From Zoogloeaceae bacterium (GTDB lineage Bacteria > Pseudomonadota > Gammaproteobacteria > Burkholderiales > Rhodocyclaceae): DNA of 6,918 nucleotides. The DNA lies in contig JAISLJ010000138.1 in the NCBI GenBank assembly GCA_031290955.1, positions 1 to 6,918 on the forward strand, in the 5' to 3' direction. The notes beneath the pieces were generated by a model that saw nothing but the letters and a program-made list of their open reading frames with translations, did not search any database and was not told the DNA's origin. Within the stretch, counting starts at the first letter, position 1; each line of letters starts with the position of its first letter. Positions 1 to 6,918 of this stretch are shown here, in pieces. Made by a program: the position numbers and the translations under genes.

Positions 1-2565
1 GTGTTGAAATTGATGTGAAATTCCTTGTCGCCCAACACGGGAATCCGGTGGTTGACGCCGATATTTGCCGTGAATTTCGCGGCGCCCGGCAGGGTTTTGC
101 CGGAAAAGTCGATATAGGGCGGCGCGCCCGAATAGTTATTTTCGGCAGGCCGTGCCCCATTGGGGAAGTCTTTGTAGCGCGCGTCCGTGTAAGCGCCCGC
201 GAAGCGGATGGTCGTGCGGCGGATGCCGTTATAAACGCCGTCGATTTCGACCCCCTTCGATTGCACCTTGGGAACGCTGCCGGTAATGGAAGTATAGTAG
301 TCCTCGCCGTCATCCCGAAGTGCGGTTGTATAGACATCATGAACACGCACCGATTGCTGGAAATCCTTCACGTTGGTGAGGTAGATATCCGCGTTCAGGA
401 TCAGGGTCTTGTTGAGGAGTGCGGATTTGAAGCCGACTTCATAGGAAGTCGTTTTCTCCGCGCCAATCTTGCTGGAAATGCCGTTCGTGAATTGCGAGAT
501 GCCCGCCTTTTCCCCGTACTGGAGCGAGATATAGGTGGTCAGGTTGTCGTTGATCTTGTAGCTGGGACTCAGCACGAACGCGGGCTGAATGTCGTGGAAC
601 GATTCCGCCTTGGTTCTGGGGAAGATGACGCCGATCTGCCCGGAGCGAATCGCCTTGGCGGCGGCGACCTGCGCCCGTTGCGCCGAACTGAGCGAAGCGT
701 AATCGGAAATGCCGAAGTAGCGCTGGGCCACGGAATTGGCGAGCGCGATCTGTTCCGCCGAGTTGCCGGGGTTCAGGCTGCCGTTGCTGGCGGAATCGAA
801 GCCGCCCAGATTGACGCCGTTGATGGCGACCGGATTCAGCGCGCCGCCAAAGCCATTGTCGCGGATGAAAGCGGAAGCGGTATTGGCGCGCCGTTCGCGT
901 GTGAAACGCAGCCCGGTGGTCAGGGTGAGCGGTTCGGAGAGATGCCAGTTGGTCTGCGCAAACACGGCCAGGCTTTTGTTGCGGATATTCTGCAAGCCGG
1001 AGCCGCTGGCCATGGCAAGGCGATCCAGTGAATCCTGCATCAGGAGGCGACCGGCGGGGTCGGCGTTCAGGGTCGCATACTGGTTGTTGTTGGCGTTCCA
1101 TGCGCCCGCGTCGTTTCCCCATTCCCGCTGGTAATCGACACTGTTCTTGACATCGATGTAATAGAGGCCGCCCTGGTAATCGACGAAGCCGCCCAGCGCA
1201 GAGGTAAGGCGCAGTTCCTGGCTCCGTTGCGAATAATCGTTCCAGTAGCCGCCGGAATTGCGGGAAATGTCGAACGGCGTACCTTCATCATTGACCGCGT
1301 TGAAATGGTAATCGCGGTAGGCGGTGACGGAAGTGAGCGTATGGTTGCCGATCTGCCAGTTGAGTTCGGCGGTAGCGCCGTGACCACCGGTGACAAGTGG
1401 TCGCACGGTATCGGCGTTGACATAGCGATCGCGGTAATAATCGGAAAGGGAATACTTGTTTTGCCGGGTGAACCAGTCGCGCGAGAGGTTGCGCACGGCA
1501 TTGGCCACACTCCATTGCGTACCATTTACATAGCGCAGGTTGGTTGTGGGCTTGCTCGTGCTTCTGCCATTGGTGGTTTCCCCGGCGCGCGGGGTGACTT
1601 CCAGCACTAGGCGGGCGTTGAAATTCTCGGAGGGCGTGAATAAAAATTGTGCCCGTCCGGAAAGACGGTCGATACTTTTGTAGGTGATATCCTTGTTGTC
1701 CCGGTTCTTGATGTCGCCTTCGCCCTTTTCGCCGACGAAGGAAAGCCGGTAGGCAAGCAGGCCATCCACAATCGGGCCGCCCGCCGCGAACTTGCCGACA
1801 ACGCGATCCCGCTCGCCGAAGAGGAGCGAGTAATCCGCGCTGGGAGTGAAGGAAGGCTTGCGGGTAACGACATTGACGGTGCCCAGGCTCGCATTTTTGC
1901 CAAAAAGTGTTCCCTGCGGCCCGCGTGTGACTTCCACAGTATCAACATCATGGAAGTTGAAACTCGAAGCCAGGGCGTTGTAGGCATAGCTTACGCCATC
2001 GACGGTGATTCCGATGCTGGGGTCCTGCGCTTCCGTTTGCCCGGCTTTCCCCAGGCCGCGGATGGAAAGGCTGTATGTTCTCTGGTTGCCCTGATTCCAT
2101 GAAATATTGCCGACACGCTGCACGATTTCAGAAATGTCGTTGGCCGCGAGACTGTCCAGTTCCTGCCCGGTGACGACGGAAACGGAGAGCGGCACATCCT
2201 GCAAACGCTCAATGCGATTGCGGCTGCGGACAACCACGGCATCCAGCGCCTGCGGCTCATTATTTTGCGGGGGGGGGGGGGGGAGATTGTGTCACGCGGG
2301 GTTGGGCGGCGCTTCCGGCTTGCCCAGGCTGCTGCCGTTGTGCGCCCTCGCCTCTTTCGGTGGCGAGTTCCTGGCGCAGACGCTGGATTTCCGCCTTCAG
2401 GGCTTCTACCTCTGCGTCATCCGCAGCGTAGAGCGGCAGAGAACTGCCGAAGAAGGCAAGGCCAGCCAGTATGGCGGTAAAAAGCGGCGTGCGTCGCAGC
2501 GCGACCTGACGATGTCGGGAACGCGGGAAAGGCGCAATGGCTGTATGGGGATTCGGGGAATACAT
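1..2565 (-). CDS. TonB-dependent outer-membrane receptor, 3' end off window, frame broken at a C15 tract
   Basis: Gated outer-membrane beta-barrel that imports a ligand using TonB/ExbBD energy; the ligand cannot be told from sequence. I read every codon from 2267 down to 3 in the frame whose codons begin at positions 2 modulo 3 and found no stop (755 codons). The order is a TonB-box-like LDAVVVRSR near 2246-2220, a plug starting RIERLQDVPLSVSVVTG, the plug signature RGPQGTLFGKNASLGTVNV near 1923-1867, then a long barrel rich in alternating aromatic residues. The start at 2565 has AGGAG (2576-2572) six bases upstream and opens a signal peptide. That 5' part is in another frame; the two meet at the C tract 2269-2283. 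With 14 C the product would be at least 854 residues. It lies downstream of prfB on the same strand, across a 669-base gap. The family call is firm; whether the gene is phase-OFF, dead or mis-sequenced is open. Confidence 0.9.
2260..2565 (-). other. Receptor leader as it now translates: signal peptide, coiled coil, proline run, premature stop
   Basis: This is the only product made from the receptor start codon if the C tract is read as written: 101 residues ending at TAA (2262-2260). Residues 1-27 are a long, Arg-rich n-region, and about 28-45 are hydrophobic. A likely signal peptidase site follows PLYA at residue 47. Residues 51-71 (AEVEALKAEIQRLRQELAT and on) look like a short coiled coil, followed by a Gln/Gly/Ala linker and five prolines from the C tract. 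A coiled-coil extension ahead of the TonB box is an inferred reading. No substitute start with a secretion signal is seen in the body frame, whose open stretch begins just upstream of the tract after a TGA at 2294-2292. Receptor made without this leader would therefore not be exported. Confidence 0.75.
2269..2283 (-). repeat. Homopolymeric C15 tract inside the receptor gene
   Basis: Fifteen consecutive G on the plus strand (15 C in the coding sense) follow TCT (Ser94) and precede G-CAA-AAT. With 15 C the leader reads five Pro, Ala, Lys, stop. Tracts of 11, 14 or 17 C join leader and body in frame, with the last CC completing a CCG proline codon. Uninterrupted G/C runs of this length are typical slipped-strand mispairing sites in phase-variable surface genes (established for Neisseria and Campylobacter). 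They are also prone to sequencing error. Confidence 0.95.
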
Positions 2566-2924
2566 TGTTGACTCCTGTATGGTTGAGATGAAGGTGCGGA
2601 ACCAGCAATGGCAAATAGCATGCCCAACTTGGAAAGTGGGTCAATGTTTTTGAGAAACAGAGAAAAGAAACGGGCGCGACAGGCAAATCCAAAGGTTTTT
2701 TACAAAGCGGAATAAAACGTTATTTTTTTACTGCAAGAAACGTGATTTCTATATATACATGAACCCGTTGTTGCCATGTAATCAAGTGTTTCAAATTGTG
2801 TTTCGATTTGAACAGAATCCACGGAACGGAATGCGTCCGGTTGAAGAGCGCCGACCGAACGCAACAGGCAACCCCTATCCCGCCAAACGGACGAGGGGAA
2901 AAAGATACGGCGTGCGGCCTGGGG
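2566..2924. other. AT-rich intergenic gap without a gene
   Basis: Between the receptor start and the transposase remnant no open frame resembles a known protein. Bases 2641-2820 are about 35% GC by my count, with 2701-2760 near 27%, well below the flanking genes. The part next to the receptor carries its ribosome binding site and candidate promoter. A small inverted repeat, TTCAAAT/ATTTGAA (2790-2796 and 2806-2812, loop of 9), has no assigned role. Bases 2830-2924 are GC-richer and may be decayed 5' transposase sequence, but I cannot align them. Confidence 0.6.
2615..2644 (-). promoter_or_regulatory. Possible receptor promoter with dyad in the spacer
   Basis: On the minus strand a good -35 box TTGACC (2644-2639) is followed after 18 bases by a weak -10, TGCTAT (2620-2615), about 50 bases upstream of the receptor start. 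The spacer holds an imperfect dyad, CCCACTTTCCAAGTTGGG (2640-2623), whose outer arms pair with one bulge. Such placement would suit a repressor operator, but it does not resemble a Fur box I recognise. The -10 matches consensus at only three positions. Confidence 0.35.
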
Positions 2925-3219
2925 CAAGACGAGGCGAGACGGCGTTATCTGTTTGTCGCCATTGACGTGCGACCCGCGGGGTATATCTGGAAGTGAAGGA
3001 AGACAAGAGCGCCCGGAGTGCCAGCGCCTTCCTGAAAAACCTCTCCCTGGCCTGCCCGATTCGCATCCAGAAAATATTGACGGACAATGGTAAGGAATTC
3101 ACCGACCGCCTGCTCTACCGCGACAAACAAGCCAGCGGTCAACATGAGTTCGATCAACTGTGCGCCGTGCTGGAGATTGAGCATCGCCTGACCCGTCCCC
3201 GCACGCCGCACACCGCTCG
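2925..3219 (+). pseudogene. IS481-type transposase remnant (DDE integrase core), frameshifted and truncated
   Basis: The fragment matches the rve/integrase core of IS481-family transposases. From 2925 one frame reads QDEARRRYLFVAID, containing the first catalytic Asp (codon 2964). It then runs into TGA at 2994. Supplying one C before 2967 restores DRATRGVYLEVKEDKSARS and carries on to ILTDNGKEF, with the second Asp (codon 3083), and then to LCAVLEIEHRLTRPRTPHT. Homologues continue with an NG..ERF motif that holds the third catalytic residue, Glu; here the similarity stops at about 3219. The N-terminal helix-turn-helix region is also missing or unrecognisable, and no terminal inverted repeats are seen. 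It cannot be active. The family call rests on remembered motif patterns. Confidence 0.8.
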
Positions 3220-3234
3220 CCGTACCTGTGATCG

Positions 3235-4339
3235 CTACACGCCCTGTTTCAGGCTTGCTTCGATAAAGGGTTCCAGGTCGCCGTCCAGCACGGCCTGGGT
3301 GTTGCCGCTCTCGTACCCGGTGCGCAGATCCTTGATGCGGGATTGGTCAAGCACGTAGGAACGAATCTGGTGGCCCCAGCCGATATCGGACTTGGCGTCC
3401 TCCAGCTTCTGCTGTTCCGCCTGCTGCTTCCTGAGTTCGTGTTCGTAGAGGCGGGCGCGCAGCATCTGCCAGGCTTCGTCGCGGTTGCGGTGTTGCGAGC
3501 GGTCGTTCTGGCATTGCACGACGATGCCCGTCGGAATGTGTGTCATGCGGATCGCCGAATCGGTCTTGTTGATGTGCTGACCGCCCGCGCCAGAAGCGCG
3601 GAACGTATCGACACGCACATCCGCCGGATTGATGGCGATCTCGATGGAATCGTCGACTTCCGGATAGACGAACACCGAAGAAAAACTCGTGTGCCGCTTG
3701 GCGTTGGCGTCGAACGGCGACTTGCGCACCAGGCGGTGAATGCCGGTTTCCGTGCGCAGGACACCATAGGCATAGTCGCCGGAAAAACGGACGGTGGCGC
3801 CCTTGATGCCCGCTACATCGCCCTCGGATTCTTCCATGAGTTCCACCTTGAACCCTTTTTTCTCGCCGAATTTCAGGTACATGCGCAACAACATGGCGGC
3901 CCAGTCCTGCGCCTCGGTGCCGCCCGCACCCGCCTGGATTTCCAGGAAGCAGGGATTGGGGTCCTGCGGATGGTTGAACATGCGGCGAAATTCCAGCGCC
4001 GCCACCTGTTCCGCAACACGTCGCGCATCGGCATCAACGCCGAGCAGGGTGGCATCGTCCGCCTCCTCGCGCGCCATGACGAAAAGCTCGCGGGCATCCG
4101 CAAGCCCTGTGGCGATGGCGTCAAGCGCCAGCACCGCATCCTCCAGCGCGCGTTTTTCGCGCCCCAGTTCCTGGGCGCGCCGGGCATCTTCCCAGACCTT
4201 GGGGTCTTCCAGTTCCAGATTGACGATGGTCAGGCGTTCACGCTTCTGATCGTAGTCAAAGATACCTCCGCAGTTGGTCGGCGCGCTGCGCCAAGTCGAC
4301 AAGGAGGGATTCAATGCGGTTAAGTTGTTCGGCTTCCAT
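3235..4339 (-). CDS. prfB: Peptide chain release factor 2 (programmed +1 frameshift)
   Basis: RF2 recognises UGA and UAA stop codons in the ribosomal A site and triggers peptide release. Translation starts at 4339 (MEAEQLNRIESLL) and reaches an in-frame TGA at 4258-4256 after codon 27 (Leu, CTT). A +1 shift continues as DYDQKRERLTIVNLELE to TAG at 3237-3235, giving 367 residues, against 365 in E. coli. Visible motifs are SPF at about 207-209 (stop-codon recognition) and GGQ at 252-254 (hydrolysis), in the context RASGAGGQHINKTDS. Ala248 corresponds to position 246 of E. coli RF2, which is Thr in strain K-12. The long upstream in-frame extension (to 4458) is not the real N-terminus. The 3' end abuts a transposase remnant, and I see no terminator hairpin there. 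In many betaproteobacteria lysS follows prfB; it is not here. Confidence 0.97.
4255..4270 (-). promoter_or_regulatory. prfB: prfB programmed +1 frameshift site
   Basis: The coding strand reads CGGAGGTATCTTTGAC. It has a Shine-Dalgarno-like GGAGG (4269-4265), three bases (TAT), the slippery CTT, the stop TGA and a following C. This matches the E. coli prfB site in arrangement and spacing. In that system, scarce RF2 lets the ribosome pause at the poorly terminating UGA-C and slip forward, so RF2 level controls its own synthesis. The two frames here join only by this shift, which supports function. Confidence 0.95.
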
Positions 4340-4361
4340 GACAGGAGAGACTCCTTGAAAA

Positions 4362-4374
4362 ATCGCGTATTATA
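4362..4374 (-). promoter_or_regulatory. prfB promoter -10 element
   Basis: A perfect TATAAT lies on the minus strand at 4374-4369, about 30 bases upstream of the prfB start; transcription would begin near 4362. No good -35 box is found at 16-18 bases further up (the stretch there is a C run), so the promoter may be weak or activator-dependent. The resulting leader holds AGGAG at 4355-4351, 11 bases before the ATG. Confidence 0.55.
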
Positions 4375-4436
4375 GTGCGCATCGGCCCTCCCGGGGGAAA
4401 AACATGGCGAAAAGCGCAATGCAACATCGCCGCGCA

Positions 4437-4465
4437 TTGACAATGGCGGGATAGACATGGAGAAT
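4437..4465 (+). promoter_or_regulatory. phaC sigma-70-type promoter
   Basis: A perfect -35 box TTGACA (4437-4442), a 17-base spacer and GAGAAT (4460-4465, four of six consensus matches including A2 and the final A-T). Transcription would start near 4472, leaving a leader of about 54 bases before the phaC ATG. It lies in the same 186-base divergent region as the prfB promoter. No operator for a PHA regulator such as PhaR could be identified. Confidence 0.6.
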
Positions 4466-4525
4466 CTTGGGGATTCGGTTGTTCGCAGGCCGTAGTTGTT
4501 TTGCCGTTCGCATCAGGAGTTCTCT

Positions 4526-6292
4526 ATGTCTCAATCGCACGAAAATGGCGCTTCCTCTTTCTTCCATCCGATGTTCCAGCAAGTGTTCGAGGCCAGCCAA
4601 TCCATCATCCAGGGCTTCGCGGCCTTTCTCCAGAAGCTGCCGCAGACGCCAGGGTTCAAGTCTTCCGCTCTCCCCTTTCCACAGCTTGCGCTGCCCTCCG
4701 TTCCCGTTGAGGATCTCCAGGAACTGCAACGCGAGTTCATGCACCAGCAGGGCCAGCTCTGGCAGTCCATGCTGGCGAAGAGCCAGGGGCGGGAAGCGAC
4801 CTTCCGGGTGGAGCCGGAACCGGGGGATCGCCGGTTTTCCGCGCCGGAATGGGGTGAGAGTCCCGTCTATGACTACATTCGCCAGAGCTATCTGCTGAAT
4901 GTCCGCTTCCTGAAGCAGTTCGTGGAAAAAGCGCGGGTCGAGGATGAGCGCGCCCGCGAAAAGCTGCGCTTCGCCGCCCGCCAATATGTGGATGCCTTTT
5001 CCCCGGCCAACTTCGCCGCCACCAACCCGGAATTCGTGAGAAAGGCAATCGAGACCAACGGGCAAAGCATCGCCCAGGGCATCAACAACCTGATTGCCGA
5101 TCTGGGACGCGGGCGCATCATGATGACTGACGAATCAGTCTTCGAGGTCGGCAAGAACCTTGCCGTCACGGAAGGCGCGGTGGTCTATGAAAACGATCTC
5201 TTCCAGCTTCTCCAGTACAAGCCGCTCACCGAGAAAGTCGCCAAGCGTCCGCTCCTGATTGTGCCACCTTGTATCAACAAGTATTACATCCTGGATTTGC
5301 AGCCGGAAAACTCCTGGGTACGCTTCCTCGTGCAGCAGGGACACACGGTCTTCCTCATTTCCTGGCGCAACCCTGGCGAGGAGCAGGGGCATCTCACCTG
5401 GGACGATTATCTGCAAGATGGCGTAATCAATTCCATCGGCGTTGTGCAGGAAATTACCGGGCAGAAGGAAATCAACGCGCTGGGCTTTTGCATCGGCGGC
5501 ACATTGCTTGCGTCAGCGCTCGCCGTGCTGGCGGCCAAGGGGAAGAAGCCGGTGGCCTCGCTCACCTTGCTCACAACCTTCCTCGATTTTTCCGATACCG
5601 GGGAAATCGGTCTGTTCATTGATGAGGCGTCGCTTGACAAACAGGACGAGACCATTGGTCAGGGCGGCCTCCTGAAGGCACAGGAACTGCAAAGCACCTT
5701 TTCCGTGCTGCGGCCCAATGATCTGATCTGGAACTACGTGACCAACAATTACCTGAAGGGCCAGAAGCCGCAAGCCTTTGACCTGCTCTACTGGAATTCC
5801 GATTCCACCGGCCTGCCGGGTCCCTTCGCCTGCTGGTACATGCGCAAGATGTACCACGAGAACAGCCTCAAGGCACCCAACAAACTCACGATGTGCGGCG
5901 CCAAGGTCGATCTGGGGCGGCTGGATATGCCGGTCTATCTCTTCGCCGCGCGCGAGGACCACATTGTGCCCTGGCATTCTTCCTACCTCAGTACGCGGCT
6001 GCTCAGCGGCAAGCGGCGCTTTGTACTGGGCGCCTCCGGCCACATTGCGGGCGTCATCAATCCGGCCGCCAAGAACCGGCGCAGCTACTGGACGAATGAA
6101 AACCTGGAAGCTGACGCGAAGGAGTGGTTCGCCACCGCCGAGGAGCGTCCCGGCAGTTGGTGGAACGACTGGGCGGCTTGGGCAAAGGAATTTTCCGGCG
6201 GCGAGATTGCCGCGCCCAAGGCGCTGGGCAGCGAACAGCGCAAGCCCATCGAACCTGCTCCGGGACGGTATGTCAAGGTTCGGGCCGTCTGA
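4526..6292 (+). CDS. phaC: Class I poly(3-hydroxyalkanoate) synthase PhaC
   Basis: Polymerises (R)-3-hydroxyacyl-CoA, mainly 3-hydroxybutyryl-CoA, into storage polyester on the surface of intracellular granules, releasing CoA. The 588-residue length matches class I enzymes (589 in Cupriavidus necator). The ATG at 4526 is preceded by AGGAG (4515-4519) at six bases; an in-frame ATG at 4496 lacks such a site and was not chosen. The N-terminal domain runs to about residue 200. The alpha/beta-hydrolase catalytic domain follows, with the lipase-box-like LGFCIGGT and nucleophile Cys322. Asp478 lies in EDHIVPW and His506 in GHIAGVINP, equivalent to C319/D480/H508 of C. necator. The C-terminus ends PGRYVKVRAV, as is common in the class. 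It lies upstream of phaB, with a terminator-like hairpin between. All key residues are present and nothing suggests damage. Confidence 0.97.
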   Translation: MSQSHENGASSFFHPMFQQVFEASQSIIQGFAAFLQKLPQTPGFKSSALPFPQLALPSVPVEDLQELQREFMHQQGQLWQSMLAKSQGREATFRVEPEPGDRRFSAPEWGESPVYDYIRQSYLLNVRFLKQFVEKARVEDERAREKLRFAARQYVDAFSPANFAATNPEFVRKAIETNGQSIAQGINNLIADLGRGRIMMTDESVFEVGKNLAVTEGAVVYENDLFQLLQYKPLTEKVAKRPLLIVPPCINKYYILDLQPENSWVRFLVQQGHTVFLISWRNPGEEQGHLTWDDYLQDGVINSIGVVQEITGQKEINALGFCIGGTLLASALAVLAAKGKKPVASLTLLTTFLDFSDTGEIGLFIDEASLDKQDETIGQGGLLKAQELQSTFSVLRPNDLIWNYVTNNYLKGQKPQAFDLLYWNSDSTGLPGPFACWYMRKMYHENSLKAPNKLTMCGAKVDLGRLDMPVYLFAAREDHIVPWHSSYLSTRLLSGKRRFVLGASGHIAGVINPAAKNRRSYWTNENLEADAKEWFATAEERPGSWWNDWAAWAKEFSGGEIAAPKALGSEQRKPIEPAPGRYVKVRAV

Positions 6293-6305
6293 AAAGTTTT
6301 TCGTG

Positions 6306-6338
6306 ACAAAAGACCGTTTTCCGGTCTTTTGTCTTTTT
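6306..6338 (+). terminator. Rho-independent terminator-like hairpin between phaC and phaB
   Basis: Perfect 11-bp inverted repeat ACAAAAGACCG (6306-6316) and CGGTCTTTTGT (6322-6332), loop TTTTC, followed by C and five T (6334-6338). It begins 14 bases after the phaC stop. The stem is GC-rich next to the loop but A/T-rich at its base, so termination may be only partial, leaving some read-through into phaB. Confidence 0.8.
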
Positions 6339-6373
6339 GCTGTTTGCATCACATCATCAAGGAAGGAAACACA

Positions 6374-6918
6374 ATGACACAACGTGTAGCTCTCGTCACC
6401 GGCGCCATGGGCGGATTGGGCACCGCCATCAGTCAAGCGCTCGCCAAGGCGGGCCACAAGGTCGTCGCGGCCTATCACCCTCAATTCGACAAGCCGGAAG
6501 AATGGTTGAAGGAACAAGTCGCCGCCGGGTTCAAGGATTTCATCACGGTTGCGGGCGACGTGGCCGATCTGGCCTCGGTGCAGAAACTGGCGGCGGAAGC
6601 CGAACAGAAGGCTGGTCCCATCGACATCCTGGTCAACAACGCCGGGATCACCCGCGACAAGATGTTCAAGGGCATGGAGCGCGAACAGTGGGATGCGGTC
6701 ATCAACACCAATCTCTCCAGCCTCTTTAATGTCACCAAGCAGTTTTCCGCCAAGATGGCCGAGCGCGGTTGGGGGCGCATCATCAACATTTCTTCGGTAA
6801 ATGGCGTCAAGGGCCAGGCCGGGCAAACCAATTACTCCGCCGCCAAGGCGGGCGTCATTGGCTTCACCAAGGCGCTGGCGCAGGAACTGGCGACCAAGGG
6901 CGTGACGGTCAACGCCAT
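6374..6918 (+). CDS. phaB: Acetoacetyl-CoA reductase PhaB, 3' end off window
   Basis: NADPH-linked short-chain dehydrogenase that reduces acetoacetyl-CoA to (R)-3-hydroxybutyryl-CoA, the monomer used by PhaC. 181 complete codons are visible; the family is about 246 residues, so roughly a quarter is missing. The nucleotide-binding TGAMGGLG is at residues 9-16 and NNAGITRD is present. The catalytic Ser141 (in NISSVNG), Tyr154 and Lys158 (NYSAAK) are all there. The stretches WDAVINTNLSSLFNVTKQ and RGWGRIINISSVNG closely match C. necator PhaB, which separates it from the related FabG reductases with good confidence. The start at 6374 follows AAGGAAGG (6359-6366). It lies 81 bases after phaC, beyond a hairpin terminator; I see no convincing promoter of its own. 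Confidence 0.93.
   Translation, partial: MTQRVALVTGAMGGLGTAISQALAKAGHKVVAAYHPQFDKPEEWLKEQVAAGFKDFITVAGDVADLASVQKLAAEAEQKAGPIDILVNNAGITRDKMFKGMEREQWDAVINTNLSSLFNVTKQFSAKMAERGWGRIINISSVNGVKGQAGQTNYSAAKAGVIGFTKALAQELATKGVTVNA

Noticed and set aside
15..1031. Long plus-strand open frame (338 codons)
   Set aside because: It is antisense to the receptor barrel. The minus-strand frame is open across the whole region and has clear family motifs; this frame has none.
1991..2260. Short minus-strand frame starting MSRRRWMPW near the C tract
   Set aside because: It lies one frame off the receptor plug and does not match any family; it is a shadow of the plug sequence.
2790..2812. Inverted repeat TTCAAAT/ATTTGAA as terminator or insertion-sequence end
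   Set aside because: Short A/T-rich arms with a 9-base loop and no T run; there is no matching copy at the other end of the transposase remnant.
3343..4323. Plus-strand open frame (326 codons) opposite prfB
   Set aside because: Antisense shadow of prfB in GC-rich DNA, with no RBS and no recognisable domain.
4340..4458. Upstream extension of prfB to an ATG at 4458
   Set aside because: It bypasses the conserved frameshift site. The true N-terminus is in the other frame at 4339, and the extension overlaps the prfB -10 box and the phaC -35 box.
6329..6357. Possible phaB promoter TTGTCT-N17-CATCAT
   Set aside because: Both boxes match consensus at only four positions, and the start would fall inside the phaB ribosome binding site.
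5513..6826. Minus-strand open frame (437 codons) opposite phaC and phaB
   Set aside because: It spans two clear plus-strand genes and their terminator and has no family motifs; a codon-bias shadow.
1..6918. CRISPR array, tRNA/rRNA genes, or a defence-type gene cluster
   Set aside because: No spaced direct repeats, no tRNA-like cloverleaf or rRNA sequence, and no defence-type proteins were seen on either strand.

Overview
The window looks like a chromosomal segment of a betaproteobacterium, probably a member of the Rhodocyclales or a relative. The reasons are GC-rich coding DNA, a class I PHA synthase followed by an acetoacetyl-CoA reductase that closely resembles that of Cupriavidus necator, and a release factor 2 gene with the bacterial +1 frameshift site. 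The genus is inference only. No new multi-gene system is visible; the most interesting signal is a 15-base C tract inside an outer-membrane receptor gene.

Layout, left to right. (1) Positions 1-2565, minus strand: a large TonB-dependent outer-membrane receptor whose 3' end lies beyond the left edge. Its leader (signal peptide plus short coiled coil) and its body (plug plus barrel) are each fully open but lie in different frames. They are separated by a run of 15 C (minus strand) at 2269-2283. Losing one C, or gaining two, would join them, so this is either a phase-variable contingency locus caught OFF or a homopolymer sequencing error. (2) Positions 2566-2924: an AT-rich gap with a possible receptor promoter and no gene. 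(3) Positions 2925-3219, plus strand: a broken core of an IS481-type DDE transposase, cut off 15 bases before the stop codon of prfB. (4) Positions 3235-4339, minus strand: prfB (release factor 2), which needs a programmed +1 frameshift at CTT-TGA-C after codon 27. (5) Positions 4340-4525: a divergent promoter region serving prfB leftward and phaC rightward. (6) Positions 4526-6292, plus strand: phaC, complete, with its Cys/Asp/His triad. (7) Positions 6306-6338: a perfect 11-bp hairpin followed by a T run. (8) Positions 6374 to the right edge, plus strand: phaB, missing its C-terminal part.

The phaC and phaB products are consecutive steps of polyhydroxyalkanoate storage. PhaB reduces acetoacetyl-CoA to (R)-3-hydroxybutyryl-CoA, and PhaC polymerises it on the granule surface. 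No beta-ketothiolase gene (phaA) is in view. The terminator-like hairpin between the two genes suggests that phaB receives only part of the phaC transcript. The receptor and prfB have no evident functional link to PHA synthesis.
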